A model generated the notes under the pieces. It had not been told where the DNA came from. It searched no databases and saw only the letters and a list, made by a program, of their open reading frames with translations. The translations under genes were made by a program, and so were the position numbers. A stretch of DNA of 64,000 nt from Lineus longissimus (taxonomy: Eukaryota; Nemertea; Pilidiophora; Heteronemertea; Lineidae), in NCBI RefSeq assembly GCF_910592395.1, contig NC_088312.1:16749292-16813291 (forward strand). Reading direction: 5' to 3'. Below are positions 19,698 to 29,296 of this stretch, piece by piece (within the stretch, counting starts at the first letter, position 1; each line of letters begins with the position of its first letter).

Positions 19698-20170
19698 ATT
19701 TTTTATGATACTTTTATGGTTCTTACTCCAAGCAACGATACATCACATGTCATACCGACTTTGGTTTGACCTATACTATACATGTTCAATGTTTCTTAAC
19801 CAGGATGAATTTCAAATCACCAAATATCTATACGGTGAGGACAATGGCCCCTGGCCGTTTCAATATATAAAACTTTTCAAAGATTGAAATAGTCGTCAGT
19901 TGGCTTTTTCAATGTGATGAGTAGATGTGTATGAAATTTATTTTTCGCCATCCTTGTTAATCTTGAGGTTATAAAGTGTATGGGGTGTACGATTACGGGT
20001 TTTGTTATTAATTGAGACAAATTGGCTCAAGTTGAAGCCTTCTAAAGGGGACTAATTTCGGCATAAAATCGGGTAAAATCGGTGAGAGCTCCCTAGGGTG
20101 AACTCTCGGAGGTGAATTTTCGGAGGTTCCCTTTCGGAGGTGAACTCCCAGGGCGTTGATATATATTGCC
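19698..20170. other. Decayed end of a related repeat plus short tandem
   Basis: Contains another version of the terminal word (GGTGAGGACAATGGCCCCTG at about 19834), showing a third, diverged copy of the GCTCACC repeat. At 20085-20150 a CGGAGGTGAA-like 22-24 bp unit is repeated about three times. No gene. Confidence 0.4.
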
Positions 20171-20175
20171 CTTTT

Positions 20176-21060
20176 TGGCTCACCGTAGGGGAGTCTTTAC
20201 GATAGTTCTGTGTCCGTTGTCGTTGTCGTCGTCATCGTCGTCCGTTGTATCCTGCGGCACGTTTCTTAACCGCTTGTGCTATGAACCTGAAACAATGTAT
20301 ACATCATGCTTAAGGTCATATGTACCCTGACACTGAATTTTGCTCCGGTCTGAATCTTGACTTTGCCACCAGGGGGCTAAAACCTAAAAGTTAAAATGTG
20401 CAATATCTCATTTATTACTGATTTATTTTTGACCAAAATTTTATGGTGGGTACCCCTAGCAAGGATACATCACATATCATACAGATACTGGATTTGACCT
20501 ACTTTTCAAGGTCGCAGAGGTCAAACTTTAAAATTTCACCGATAGTGGCACGTTTTGTCTTTATTCGTCCTATAGTCTTTAAAGTTGGTATGTAGACACC
20601 TGTTACGTAGCTCTACATGTTGACAAAAAATCAGGTCGATGTGGCATACTTTTCAAGGTCACAGAGGTCAAATGGTGTGAATTGGCCGTTTGTGTGTAAA
20701 TATGGCACGTTTCTTAACCACTAAAGCTATGAACTTTAAACTTGGTAGCCTACACATGACCCCCTAGGTCAGATGACCTGTGACACTGATTTTCGGTCCG
20801 GTCTGATTCTTAACTTTGCCACCAGGGCGCCAAAACCAAAAATTTGAATAGTGCCATATCTCGCTTATTACTGATTAGTTTTTGGTAAAAAATTTATGGT
20901 AGATACTCTGAGTAGCAAGGATACATCACATATGATACGGGTTTTTGATTTGACGTACTTGTCAAGGTCACAGAGGTCAAATGGCATAAACTGGCCATTT
21001 GAGCGTAACTGTGGAATGTTTGTTAACCCCTAAGGCTATGAACTTGAGACTTTGTACAAA
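20176..21060. repeat. GCTCACC/(CGT)n dispersed repeat, copy 2
   Basis: Opens GGCTCACCGTAGGGGAG, followed by a GTCGTTGTCGTCGTC tract and internal units like those of copy 1 (GGCACGTTTCTTAACC, CCACCAGGGGGC, CAAGGTCACAGAGGTCAAA). It lacks the final GAGGTGAGCACAATGG end; it runs instead into the 73-bp tandem at 21082. Confidence 0.65.
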
Positions 21061-21081
21061 GGACGATGGGGTGATGAAGGT

Positions 21082-21300
21082 AGCACTATACATCCCTGCT
21101 GCTTGCCGAACATCATCGCTCTCACGATGGTTTGTAGTCACAGTTTTTGTTGTCAGCACTATACATCCCTGCTGCTTGTCGAACATCATCACTCCCGCGA
21201 TGGTTTGTAGTCACAGTTTTTATTGTGAGCACTATACATCCCCGCTGGTTGCCGAACATCATCGCTCCTGCGATGGTTTGTAGTCGCAGCTTCTGATAAA
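21082..21300. repeat. 73-bp tandem repeat, three copies
   Basis: Units start at 21082, 21155 and 21228 (AGCACTATACATCCCTGCTG, later GATGGTTTGTAGTCACAG). The 73-bp period is not a multiple of three, so coding is unlikely. Copies differ at about 10% of positions. Confidence 0.8.
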
Positions 21301-21642
21301 AGTTCTTGGTACTGCACTTTTCTGTTAGTTGCGAGAACTCGGCACTTGTGTGACGTTGAGCAGTTTCCTCCAATACTTTTAAAATAAATAAAACACATGT
21401 ATACCCAGGTCCCTCGCAAGCAATGACATCATGATTCGATACTTTAGATATGCATGCACGCATCGTAATGCAACACTGGTGTCATGTGTTTCCCCCTATT
21501 GAAAAGTCATGGTCTCTCTAGCTGCCTATTGTTTGGAAACACTGACACATGGGAAACAACCACAGATGTTACACCGGGCTGTTGGAATCAACGCGTGCGT
21601 CTTTCACTATCTGTTAGGACGACACCAGTTTTACAAGTGACT

Positions 21643-22860
21643 ATGGAAAGACTGAATTTTTTGCCTCTTGTGTTGCCTCCGCCTTTGCTACCCCCGCTTC
21701 TACCTGCGGTAGTTATGGACATGCGTGTTCAAGAGGTTCGTCCGCCACCAGTTCTGCCAAGGCTGGATGAGATCCTCACAACTCAAGTGAATCATCCATA
21801 CGTCGGACAAGATGTATATAGGAGGCTGCGAAACCACGAGATGGATTTCTGGCACATGACAGGCGAGACCGTACAATCTTTCGATAATATCGTCGAAGCC
21901 CTCCGTCCACGGTTTGATCCAGGAGCGGGACGGCCGTATACCCTTACGATTGAGAACAGGTTGCTCCTCTTTTTCTACTGGGTGAAAAAGTACCCGGATA
22001 TTGTTGAAGTTTCGGCACTTTTCGACATAAGCAGACAGTCTGCGAGTAGAGAATTGATGGATATGTCCAATGTTCTGTGGGATTACTTCCAAGACGGTAT
22101 TTCATGGCCTACCGACAACGAATGGCAAGAGCTGAGAGGAAATTGGGATACAATACCGGACGCAGTAGGAGCAATCGACGGTACTGTCCACACAATCGAG
22201 ATGCCAGAACTCGACAGTCATTTATTCTACAGTGGACATGTTCATCGATACTGTTTGAGTACTCAAGTTATCATTGACAACAGGAACAACATTAGATACA
22301 TCCATGTAAGTTGAACATTACTCATATTCAAATAACATATTATCCACCTTCACGACATAGGAGATATTTTCCATTCTAAAAGTTGCTTCAACATTACACT
22401 GAAATATGAATCTGTAGTTACAAAATGTACCTCCAAAAGGTTTGAGTTGTCATTATTCTTCCATTTTCAGTCTGGATTCCTCGGCCACACTACTGACGCA
22501 AGGCAGTACCGATTGATGGCACCCGTTGGACCTGGAAGACAGTTGTCGATGCCAGACAACTGTTTCTTATTGGCGGACAAAATATATCCTAGTGAGCGCC
22601 CGCTGCTGACGGCATGGAAAGGAAACGAATTAGGAATACGACGACAACGGCAACAGGATCTGCAGCAACAACAAAAACGGCTGTTCAACATCAAGCACGC
22701 ACATCACAGGGTGCATGTGGAGCATGTTAACAAGACTTTGAAACAGTACAAAATAGTGAAGGAGCGATGGCGTCATCCACTAGAAATACTTCCGAAAGTT
22801 GTCGATATTTGCGGATGCCTTGCTAATCGGCATATCCGATTCATAGACAAGGTGAGATAA
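21643..22860 (+). CDS. HARBI1-like Harbinger (PIF) transposase, two exons
   Basis: DDE_Tnp_4 transposase. Exon 1 is 21643-22305 (donor CAT|GTAAGT), exon 2 22471-22860 (acceptor TTCCATTTTCAG). The frame joins cleanly as YIH|SGFLGH, about 350 residues, the usual size for HARBI1-type proteins. Start: the ATG at 21643 (MERLNFLPLV) begins a sensible N-terminus; an earlier in-frame ATG at 21484 adds an unconvincing leader. An HTH-like part (SALFDISRQSASRELMDM) precedes the catalytic core: Asp in AIDGTVHT (residue 179), Asp in LLADKIYP (257), Glu in RVHVEHVNK (305). All three acidic residues and the frame are intact. At the end, GACAAG|GTGAGA (22852) is a possible donor to a further exon; otherwise TAA at 22858-22860 ends the protein. 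It is either a recent Harbinger copy or a domesticated gene. The convergent gene at 24839-26455 fits the two-gene Harbinger plan. Confidence 0.85.
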
Positions 22861-23930
22861 TTACTATGATGTCGTTTGGAGATATATATATATATATAGA
22901 TTAGTAACATTAGAGGCATTCCATATGAAATCAACCTATTTAAGAAAATCTTCCCAGGTCATAGTCTCAGAATTGGCTAATTTTTACATATTTTGTAGGT
23001 TATAGGGCCAATATGAAAAGTCCAAAATATTTTTGTCATATTCCTGACAGTTAGCCCCCCAGGAGGGTCCAAAAAAGGGGGCGTGGCACCTTTTGGGGGC
23101 GGCCGCCTATTTCCTAGCCATCTTTGAATGGCTATATCTCAGAAAGTATTAGAGATACCCTTTTGATTCTTTCAGGGTGTTTTCTTCTTGGCCCAAGGAC
23201 TGCTTTAAACTCATTAATTATATACTGAGACCTTTAGGATGAAAATTTATGGGGTTTCAATATTAGGTGATTTTTGACCAAAATTGCGTTTTTGGGGGCT
23301 CTACCACCCACACTATAACAGGGTGGGGACAAATGAATGGTTGTTTTGGAAGTATCCTGTAATGACATTGTCTTGGTGTAAAAGAAACATCCTGAAAGAT
23401 TCAGAAGTTTCTGAAAAGTGGTGCTGAAGTTGGTCCCACCCCCAAAATGCCACATTTTGAGGGTCCAAAATGGCCAGGTAGGAATGGGTTAATGATGAAA
23501 AAAATAATTTTCCTCAAGAGACCTTGGTACCTTCTACTTGTGAGTAAAAAATCTTTTTCAAACCAGCACTTCTTCTAGGGGAAATAAATAGTTTCCCTAG
23601 TCAAGACTGGTATGCCACTCGTCCCTATATAACATGTACATTAATGTACATAAATGTACATCAATTTTTTTTTCCATATAATACTTTATTTATAACAGTA
23701 GGAACAACAGCTACAGTATTTGAATAGCCCTGGAAACACTGGATTGTCCTTAGCATTCTTCTAAGAACCATAGAACAATAAGTCCCATCTAATTTACTAC
23801 AGTTTGGTCTACATGTAGATCACAAAAGTCAGTGCATGAACCGCTGATAGCCTGCTTTTATTCTTGTTTCATCAGCTGAGGAAATGAAATAACTGCGTCC
23901 TAGACCACAAGTTGTTGGGGCATCAATTAT
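22861..23930. other. Non-coding stretch right of the transposase
   Basis: A short TA microsatellite lies at 22881-22898. The sequence around 23290-23460 has GGGTGGGGAC and CCCACCCCCAAAA words, possibly a weak inverted pair. TGTACAT-x-AATGTACAT words repeat three times at 23634-23660. No protein frame or RNA gene recognised. Confidence 0.4.
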
Positions 23931-24378
23931 GGCCAGGATGTGCTCGCTCCGCTCCGCAACCCTCTCTCAACCGCGACTCTAGCGACTTTTCAATTCATTT
24001 GGCCACCAGTTGACTCTCAGATGACACAGCAAGTCCAGACCAGCATCAGAAGAAAGGCCTTTCGCATCTATCTATCCCGAGGCCTGGAGTGCGCCTTTGG
24101 CGACTCTGGAAATCAGAAAGCGGCCAATCGAAATAACACAGCTGGCAAAAGGGAGCTGGTCGTCCTGGCTAACGTTCAGTCCATATGGCGTGCCCCAAAC
24201 TTGCAGCGTCAAAGGGTCGTCGATATTCGACTGCCCCCTTTGCAAACCTGGCTTAGAAGAGGGCCATTTTCAGGAAATCTCCCGCAGGGAAAGGGTTAAT
24301 CTTCCACTGCTTCATCTGGAGAAAATTAAAAAGAATTTATATCATTATAACGAATTTGTATGCATCATTATTGAGTAG
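23931..24378. other. Higher-GC stretch with open frames, unassigned
   Basis: Two overlapping plus-strand frames (23940-24299 and 24097-24378) are open for about 100 residues. GC content is higher than in the surroundings, so this may be an exon or an old gene copy. I recognise no domain and no splice pattern that favours one frame. Confidence 0.25.
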
Positions 24379-24597
24379 CCCAGGATCCTGCAGGAGAGTA
24401 CGCGAATAAGACCACGAGTTTGCACCTCAAACTTGAAAACCTGCGTATTCTAGCAGGGATTTCCGCTATAAACTTTTTTAAGATGCTAAAAATGGCCCGG
24501 GTATAGCTGAGGCTTTGATAAATATCATGTTTGGTTTGGTCATGGGCAATCCCTAAAAAGGAAATATGGATGCGTACTCTCCCGCGGGATTCTCGGG
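24379..24597. mobile_element. MITE copy 1, about 219 bp
   Basis: Ends are imperfect inverted repeats: CCCAGGATCCTGCAGGAGAG followed by TACGC on the left, and GCGTACTCTCCCGCGGGATT followed by CTCGGG on the right. A second, inverted copy sits at 25981-26197. No coding capacity. Confidence 0.65.
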
Positions 24598-25010
24598 TAT
24601 TGTTTGGCTATTCATGTATGCCAACCACTGTAATGCCATGGTACTCCTGTACTGAGCAACTGATTTAGCAAGTTCTGATGAATAAAAAAAAACCTACCAA
24701 GTGACCAAGAGATAAATTCCTTTAAACCATCAGTGAGAGAGTTTGTTTACACTGTCAGGGAATACAACTATTATGTGGCTATTCCTCCCTCTCGTCGGGA
24801 TGAGTCCGGGTAAACTGTGTTCTTTGAGTATTGCTTACCAAGGTCATCTCCCATTAACGTGGCTCTTTGTAATCGAAGAAGCACCCGGGCCTCCCGCAGG
24901 TAGTCTCGATACTCTTCTTGGTTCACCCTTGCCAGTTGCCATAGAGTTGGTCGTCTCTGCTGTGGCCTTGGAGGTGGGCCATTGACATTGTGTGCGACTG
25001 CAACGGGGGC

Positions 25011-25410
25011 GACGTGTATCTGCTGCGGCAGTGGAGGCGGGCCATGGCCATTGACGTTGGGTGCGCCTTCAACGGGGGCGACGTGTATCTGCTGTGGAGG
25101 AGGCAGGCCATTGACACCGGGTGCGCCTTCAACGGGGGCGACGTGTATCTGCTGTGGAGGAGGCAGGCCATTGACATCGGGTTGCGCCTTCAACGGGGGC
25201 GACGTGTATCTGCTGTGGAGGAGGCAGGCCATTGACATCGGGTGCGCCTTCAACGGGGGCGACGTGTATCTGCTGTGGAGGATGCGGGCCATTGGCATCG
25301 GGTGCACCTTCAACTGGGGCGACGTGTATCTGCTGTGGAGGATGCGGGCCATTGGCATCGGGTGCACCTTCAACGGGGCGACGTGTATCTGCTGTGGTTG
25401 TGGATGCAGG
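25011..25410. repeat. Coding 60-bp minisatellite, seven units
   Basis: Units start near 25012, 25081, 25141, 25202, 25262, 25322 and 25381, each containing ACGTGTATCTGCTGTGG on the plus strand (minus-strand peptide PQQIHVAP). The 60-bp length keeps the frame. The fourth unit carries a 1-bp insertion and the last lacks one G of the usual five. Confidence 0.85.
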
Positions 25411-25980
25411 CCGTACATCGGGTGGCACGTTAGCCTCTTGGTCCGGAGCAGGGATATCGAAGAAAATATCCATCGGATTAACGATGTGTTGTCGATATCT
25501 CCTGCGGCCGAAGACAGGTTGATTCACGGCAGGTGGTGGATTAGCCTGGGCCTCCTGCATGCGGGCATCCACTGCCGCCTGCAAATCTGGGACACGGTCT
25601 GGTTGAGGTCGCCGCCATCTAGCTGCTGGTGCCTGCGCGTAGCGCATTTCGCGCTGACGCTCCTCAACACCACTGAAATTTTAAATTTCGAAATGTGAGT
25701 GAACATTGAACAGGTGGAACGGCTATTGCACATACTGCCATGGGCGGACGAGTAGGGCCGCGCTTCATATCTGTTTGCCAGGGGACCGGGGTACACGAGC
25801 TTGCATCCGGCATGCGCGCTGCTGGACCGCGACAATAGAGGTTAACGCCGAGCAAATACGCTCAAGTGAAAACAATGCTTAAGGCGATCTCACCAGGAGG
25901 AAGAAAATGTTATAGACCTGCTACTCATGCGCTTTCCCAGGAAAGGTTCACACATTTTCAATAATATGCATGGAAAATTA

Positions 25981-26197
25981 CCCATGAATCCCGTGGGAGA
26001 GTACGCATCCCCTATGTCCTCTTCAGAGATGACCAAATCAAAGCCACAGCTCTTTATACCCGGTCCATTCGTTATCATCCTAACAAAGTTTGTAATATAT
26101 ATCTAGTGGAAATCCCTCCTAAAATGTGCAGGTTTTAAAATTCGAGCCGCCAACCTGTGCTCTCATTTTGCGTGTACGCACCTGCGGAATCCCGGGG
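25981..26197. mobile_element. MITE copy 2, about 217 bp, in an intron
   Basis: Left end CCCATGAATCCCGTGGGAGA then GTACGCATCC; right end GTACGCACCTGCGGAATCCC then GGGG. Aligns in inverted orientation with 24379-24597, including interior words GGGATTTCC and GGGTATA. It lies wholly inside the intron between exons 1 and 2 of the minus-strand gene. Confidence 0.65.
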
Positions 26198-26569
26198 GAA
26201 CAGAAGGGGCGGGGTGAAGAACCTTTTTGAGGAGAGGACTACTTACTCAGCAATTGCCCGCTTGATATACTCTCCGATCCTTCTTCGTAGTTGTTTGTCT
26301 GTTCGGGTGGTGTATAACGCTCTAGATCTTTCATCAAGCCTGTTTATGTTGTTTCTAACATATCTAAGATTCCTCGTATGGTTTTCGCGATTGATTTGAT
26401 AGGCCTCCCGCAGGATGCGGGCTTCATCCGCGCCGACTGCTTGTCTTCCTGCCATCAAAATGCTGAGGCAGTCACCGATTGGCATACATGTAGTCAACAG
26501 AAATCCTGACTTGTTTGGAATCGCAGGCAATGCGTGCCAAATGAAGGTTGACTTAGTCAATGACAATCA

Positions 26570-27220
26570 TGAGCTTTCAACTTCTTGACCTTCAATAGGC
26601 CTAGCTTCCCAACTTGATCACACAGTGCTTTACATTTCTATCGGGCTCAAATTATTATGCCCATTGACAAAACGATCGAGTATATTGCATCGCGTTGTAC
26701 CGACCAAAACAATGAAGAAACTGATTCAAAGACGTTAACAGACTAGATTGACCAATCAGAAACCATGGGCGGAGCTTAATATGCAACGCTGACCGGACAT
26801 AACACTGATTTAGTCGAGGAACGGAACCGGTGGCGCCGTATGGTGGCAATACGTATCGTTAGGTCCTCATTCGCCAATCAAAGCGAAGGTAACAAACTAA
26901 TCGAGGTGCACGGTACACTTTAGGTTTTCGTTCGTTCAATTATGAGACAGATCTAATAAAACCCAAAATAAGAGCCCCAGAATGGGTGCCAAGTTATAGG
27001 CCTATTATTAAAGCCTTTTGCGGTTTTGGACACTTTTAAAGTTGACCACAACATGCAATCCCCATGCCCTGATGATAGGCCCAAATGGCATAATCATTTT
27101 TGACGTTGCCTGCTTATTCCCTGCATTACATGATCATGGATCAGCTGGTTAGAAATGGTGTGATCATAACGCGACCTGCTTTAAAAGACCAAGACCACAA
27201 CAATTTCTATGACCTGTTCA
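26570..27220. other. Probable promoter flank of the minus-strand gene, otherwise nothing
   Basis: At 26750-26776 an inverted CCAAT box (GACCAATCAG on plus, hence CTGATTGGTC on minus) and a GC box (GGGCGGAGC) lie about 300 bp upstream of the ATG at 26455. This fits a CCAAT/GC promoter, but the match is generic. The rest is non-coding. Confidence 0.3.
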
Positions 27221-27226
27221 AAGACA

Positions 27227-27298
27227 ATGTATCCTCAGCAGTATGACATCATGTGCACGCTCTGTCGATATTAAGAGATGGGAATGAATTACTAAGAA
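27227..27298. repeat. 72-bp direct repeat, copy 1 (copy 2 at 27531-27602)
   Basis: CAATGTATCCTCAGCAGTAT and the following 50 bp through AAGAGATG-GAATGAAT are repeated 304 bp downstream with two or three changes. They could be ends of a small inserted element or a solo duplication. Confidence 0.75.
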
Positions 27299-27654
27299 CC
27301 AACAGATGCCTACACAGGATGCCATAGCCAACCACTACAAAGGGCGGGTGGGTGGGTGGGGCAAAACAAACAAACTACAATCGACTGTAAATGGAGCCTC
27401 CCGGTTCATCCAGGGACCCGAAGACTCTCATAGTCGTCTCTGATCCACCTTCCTCCAACAATAGTTCCAAAAACTGAATGAGGACAGTTAATCGATGGAG
27501 TGCCCATGACGTCATGTTGCTTAGAATAACAATGTATCCTCAGCAGTATGACATCATGTGCACGCTCTGTCGATATTAAGAGATGAGAATGAATAACTAG
27601 TCCCCAACAAGCACAACACCGCCCTCTCCGGGCGCCATCAACGCTAGATTCCAC

Positions 27655-27711
27655 GTGTTTCTGTATTAGGTAACCAAATTCTCAAAATACCCAACCCTAA
27701 TACAGAAACAC
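27655..27711. repeat. Perfect 16-bp inverted repeat (hairpin)
   Basis: GTGTTTCTGTATTAGG (27655-27670) and its exact complement CCTAATACAGAAACAC (27696-27711) enclose 25 bases. It could be a terminator-like or recombinase-recognition hairpin of the tyrosine-recombinase element to the right; its role is unknown. Confidence 0.7.
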
Positions 27712-28060
27712 AATCCGGTAGCCACAACCAAAGAAAGTAACAACGAGAACATTAACTATTATGCTGCTAAACTTTATTCTCCCCAAAGGAAAAAACAAAC
27801 AGAAAATATGCTAAATTTTACACACAAGCTACACAAATATTTAAGTTACTGTCTCTACTTGGACGTTGAAGTCAATTTTACCTCGGTAAACACCAGAGAC
27901 CCATGCCTCATGTTACGCCAAAAAATACGACGCTCTGCAAACTGATCAAGTATTTCATTTCACCACTCTCCTGTTTAACTAGACATAAAACCCCAGACCT
28001 AATTACAATAAATACAATAATTTTTAAGGTCCGTGGCCCCAATTCTAGCCATAATATCCT

Positions 28061-28284
28061 AAAGGGAGTCTTTAGGCAGGAGCTAGGTAGTCAATATTAA
28101 GATTACTCGAAGTCGCCGAGAGGGGTATCTCCTATCTCACAGAACATCGAAACTACATGTATTCACATTTGTACGCAGAATAAATATATCGCTGAATTAA
28201 ACGCAAGCCAATCCCCTAACTGTGCATATTAGTCATGTGACGACCACCAATTTGACCCCTAGCTCCTGCCTTTAGTCCCCCTTT
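28061..28284. repeat. 224-bp segment with inverted ends
   Basis: AAAGGGAGTCTTTAGGCAGG then AGCTAGG at 28061-28087 matches, in reverse, CTAGCTCCTGCCTTTAGTCC then CCCTTT at 28259-28284. The 14-bp core AGGCAGGAGCTAGG is perfect. The segment is non-coding: MITE-like, or the terminal structure of the neighbouring element. Confidence 0.5.
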
Positions 28285-28353
28285 AAAATGCAATTTTTTC
28301 CAAATTTTCTGCATATATCAGATATACGCTATCCAGCGGACAAAAACATGAAA

Positions 28354-29296
28354 CTATATGAACGGTTTTGGCAACTGGGCCTCATCCAAATAACCTAGCT
28401 CCGAACCCTTCCATTTCACAGCCCCCACGATACCCTCAGACAAACATTTCGCTACCCTTGCCGCTTGCTCCAGCTTTTGAGTTCTAGCATAATGTCTGGC
28501 AGAAGTTTCCGTAGCCCAACCGACGTGATCCATCAAAGCTGGAACACCAAGATTTCCTGAAGAACCCAGGGTTATCGCACAACCACCCCAAAACTGTGGG
28601 GGGTCTCACCTTCGTCTAGTCCCAGGGTACGAAGAAAAAACTTCAGTCTTTGATAAGTGGCCTCATAACTCAATGGGGCATCCCTCCCAACTCCCTGTTT
28701 TACCGGCCTAAATAAATATCCTACCTCCAGACTAACTCCCAGAGATTGAGCGACCCTCATATAAAGTTCCAGAGCCATTACCGGGCAGACTACGGCATCC
28801 TCAATTCTAAAAATCAAGAAGACGTTGGGCTTGTTCAACCTGAGTCATGAGTCTTACCCCACGTATGTTTTATAATTAAACCCGCATCTTGCGGCAGTTT
28901 CCTGATCTCCTTGGGTGAGCATTACGCCCAGGTCATGAGCCCAGTCCCCCCAAAAAACATCAATTTAAACAATGCTTGGTCTCTCGCTAGGAGGAACCTT
29001 TCCGTTGAACCCACACACTGTTGGCTCAGGTGCCTCTCCATGTAGAGAGACATGAGCCTGAGCTTATCGAAGAATAACGGTTTCGCTTGAACAGGAGATA
29101 CTCGGGCCCTGCTCTGTTCTTCCCTTATCTGAACCAAATAAGTTTGGACCTCTCTTGACTTAACGGGGTTGCCCCCCTCTACGCTCCAAGCCTTAACAGC
29201 GCCTACTGAGTCGAACACGTATTTCAGTTGTGAAATTTGTCGCAACCGTTCCATTAGCCAACCTCTTACGACAAGTGCAGCCTGGTTTTCTATCAC
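28354..29296 (-). pseudogene. Tyrosine recombinase of a Crypton/DIRS-like element, dead
   Basis: Three collinear minus-strand pieces (29296-28922, 28838-28572, 28536-28354) make a tyrosine recombinase, the enzyme that cuts and joins DNA by a covalent 3'-phosphotyrosine. N-terminal core-binding part: DSVGAVKAW and PVQAKPLFFDKLRL. Catalytic part: LARDQALFKLMFFGG, CPVMALELYMRVAQ, GYLFRPVKQGVGRD and EGETPHSFG, then DHVGWATETSARHYARTQKL with the nucleophilic Tyr. The usual first catalytic Arg (D-R-A-x-DLG) reads D-W-A-H-DLG after a shift in a G6 run (about 28950-28956). The Arg of the H-x-x-R motif reads Gly (HSFG), followed by another shift. Stops lie at about 28850-28870. Both catalytic arginines are lost, so it cannot be active. 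No RT or RNase H is seen, so Crypton-type is somewhat more likely than DIRS. Confidence 0.75.

Larger units (their letters stand above)
24839..26455 (-). pseudogene. Harbinger-associated second gene with 20-residue repeats
   Basis: A gene converging on the transposase. Exon 1: ATG 26455 (MAGRQAVGADEARILREAYQ) to 26247, donor GCTGA|GTAAGTAG, helical and basic (NINRLDERSRAL, KQLRRRIGEYIKRAI). Exon 2: acceptor AAATTTCAG at 25673-25681, starts 25672, phase GA|T kept, ends at 24839 before GTAAGC. Exon 2 has a basic start, then seven tandem units of 60 bp (one 69 bp) coding PPPQQIHVAPVEGAPDVNGL-like 20-residue repeats (24985-25410), then a helical end (LARVNQEEYRDYLREARVLL). A one-base insertion at about 25181 (GGTTGCGCC where other units have GGTGCGCC) breaks the frame inside the repeats. 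Role: Harbinger elements usually encode a Myb/trihelix DNA-binding partner that brings the transposase to DNA. I do not see a clear Myb domain, so the partner role is inferred from position and orientation. Confidence 0.5.

Noticed and set aside
21122-21463. Minus-strand frames over the 73-bp tandem
   Set aside because: The 73-bp period shifts frame each unit and there is no conserved protein.
24982-25698. Plus-strand 238-codon Cys-rich frame (ATCICCGG repeats)
   Set aside because: All frames are open across a 60-bp minisatellite; the minus strand has the fitting splice sites and partner exon.
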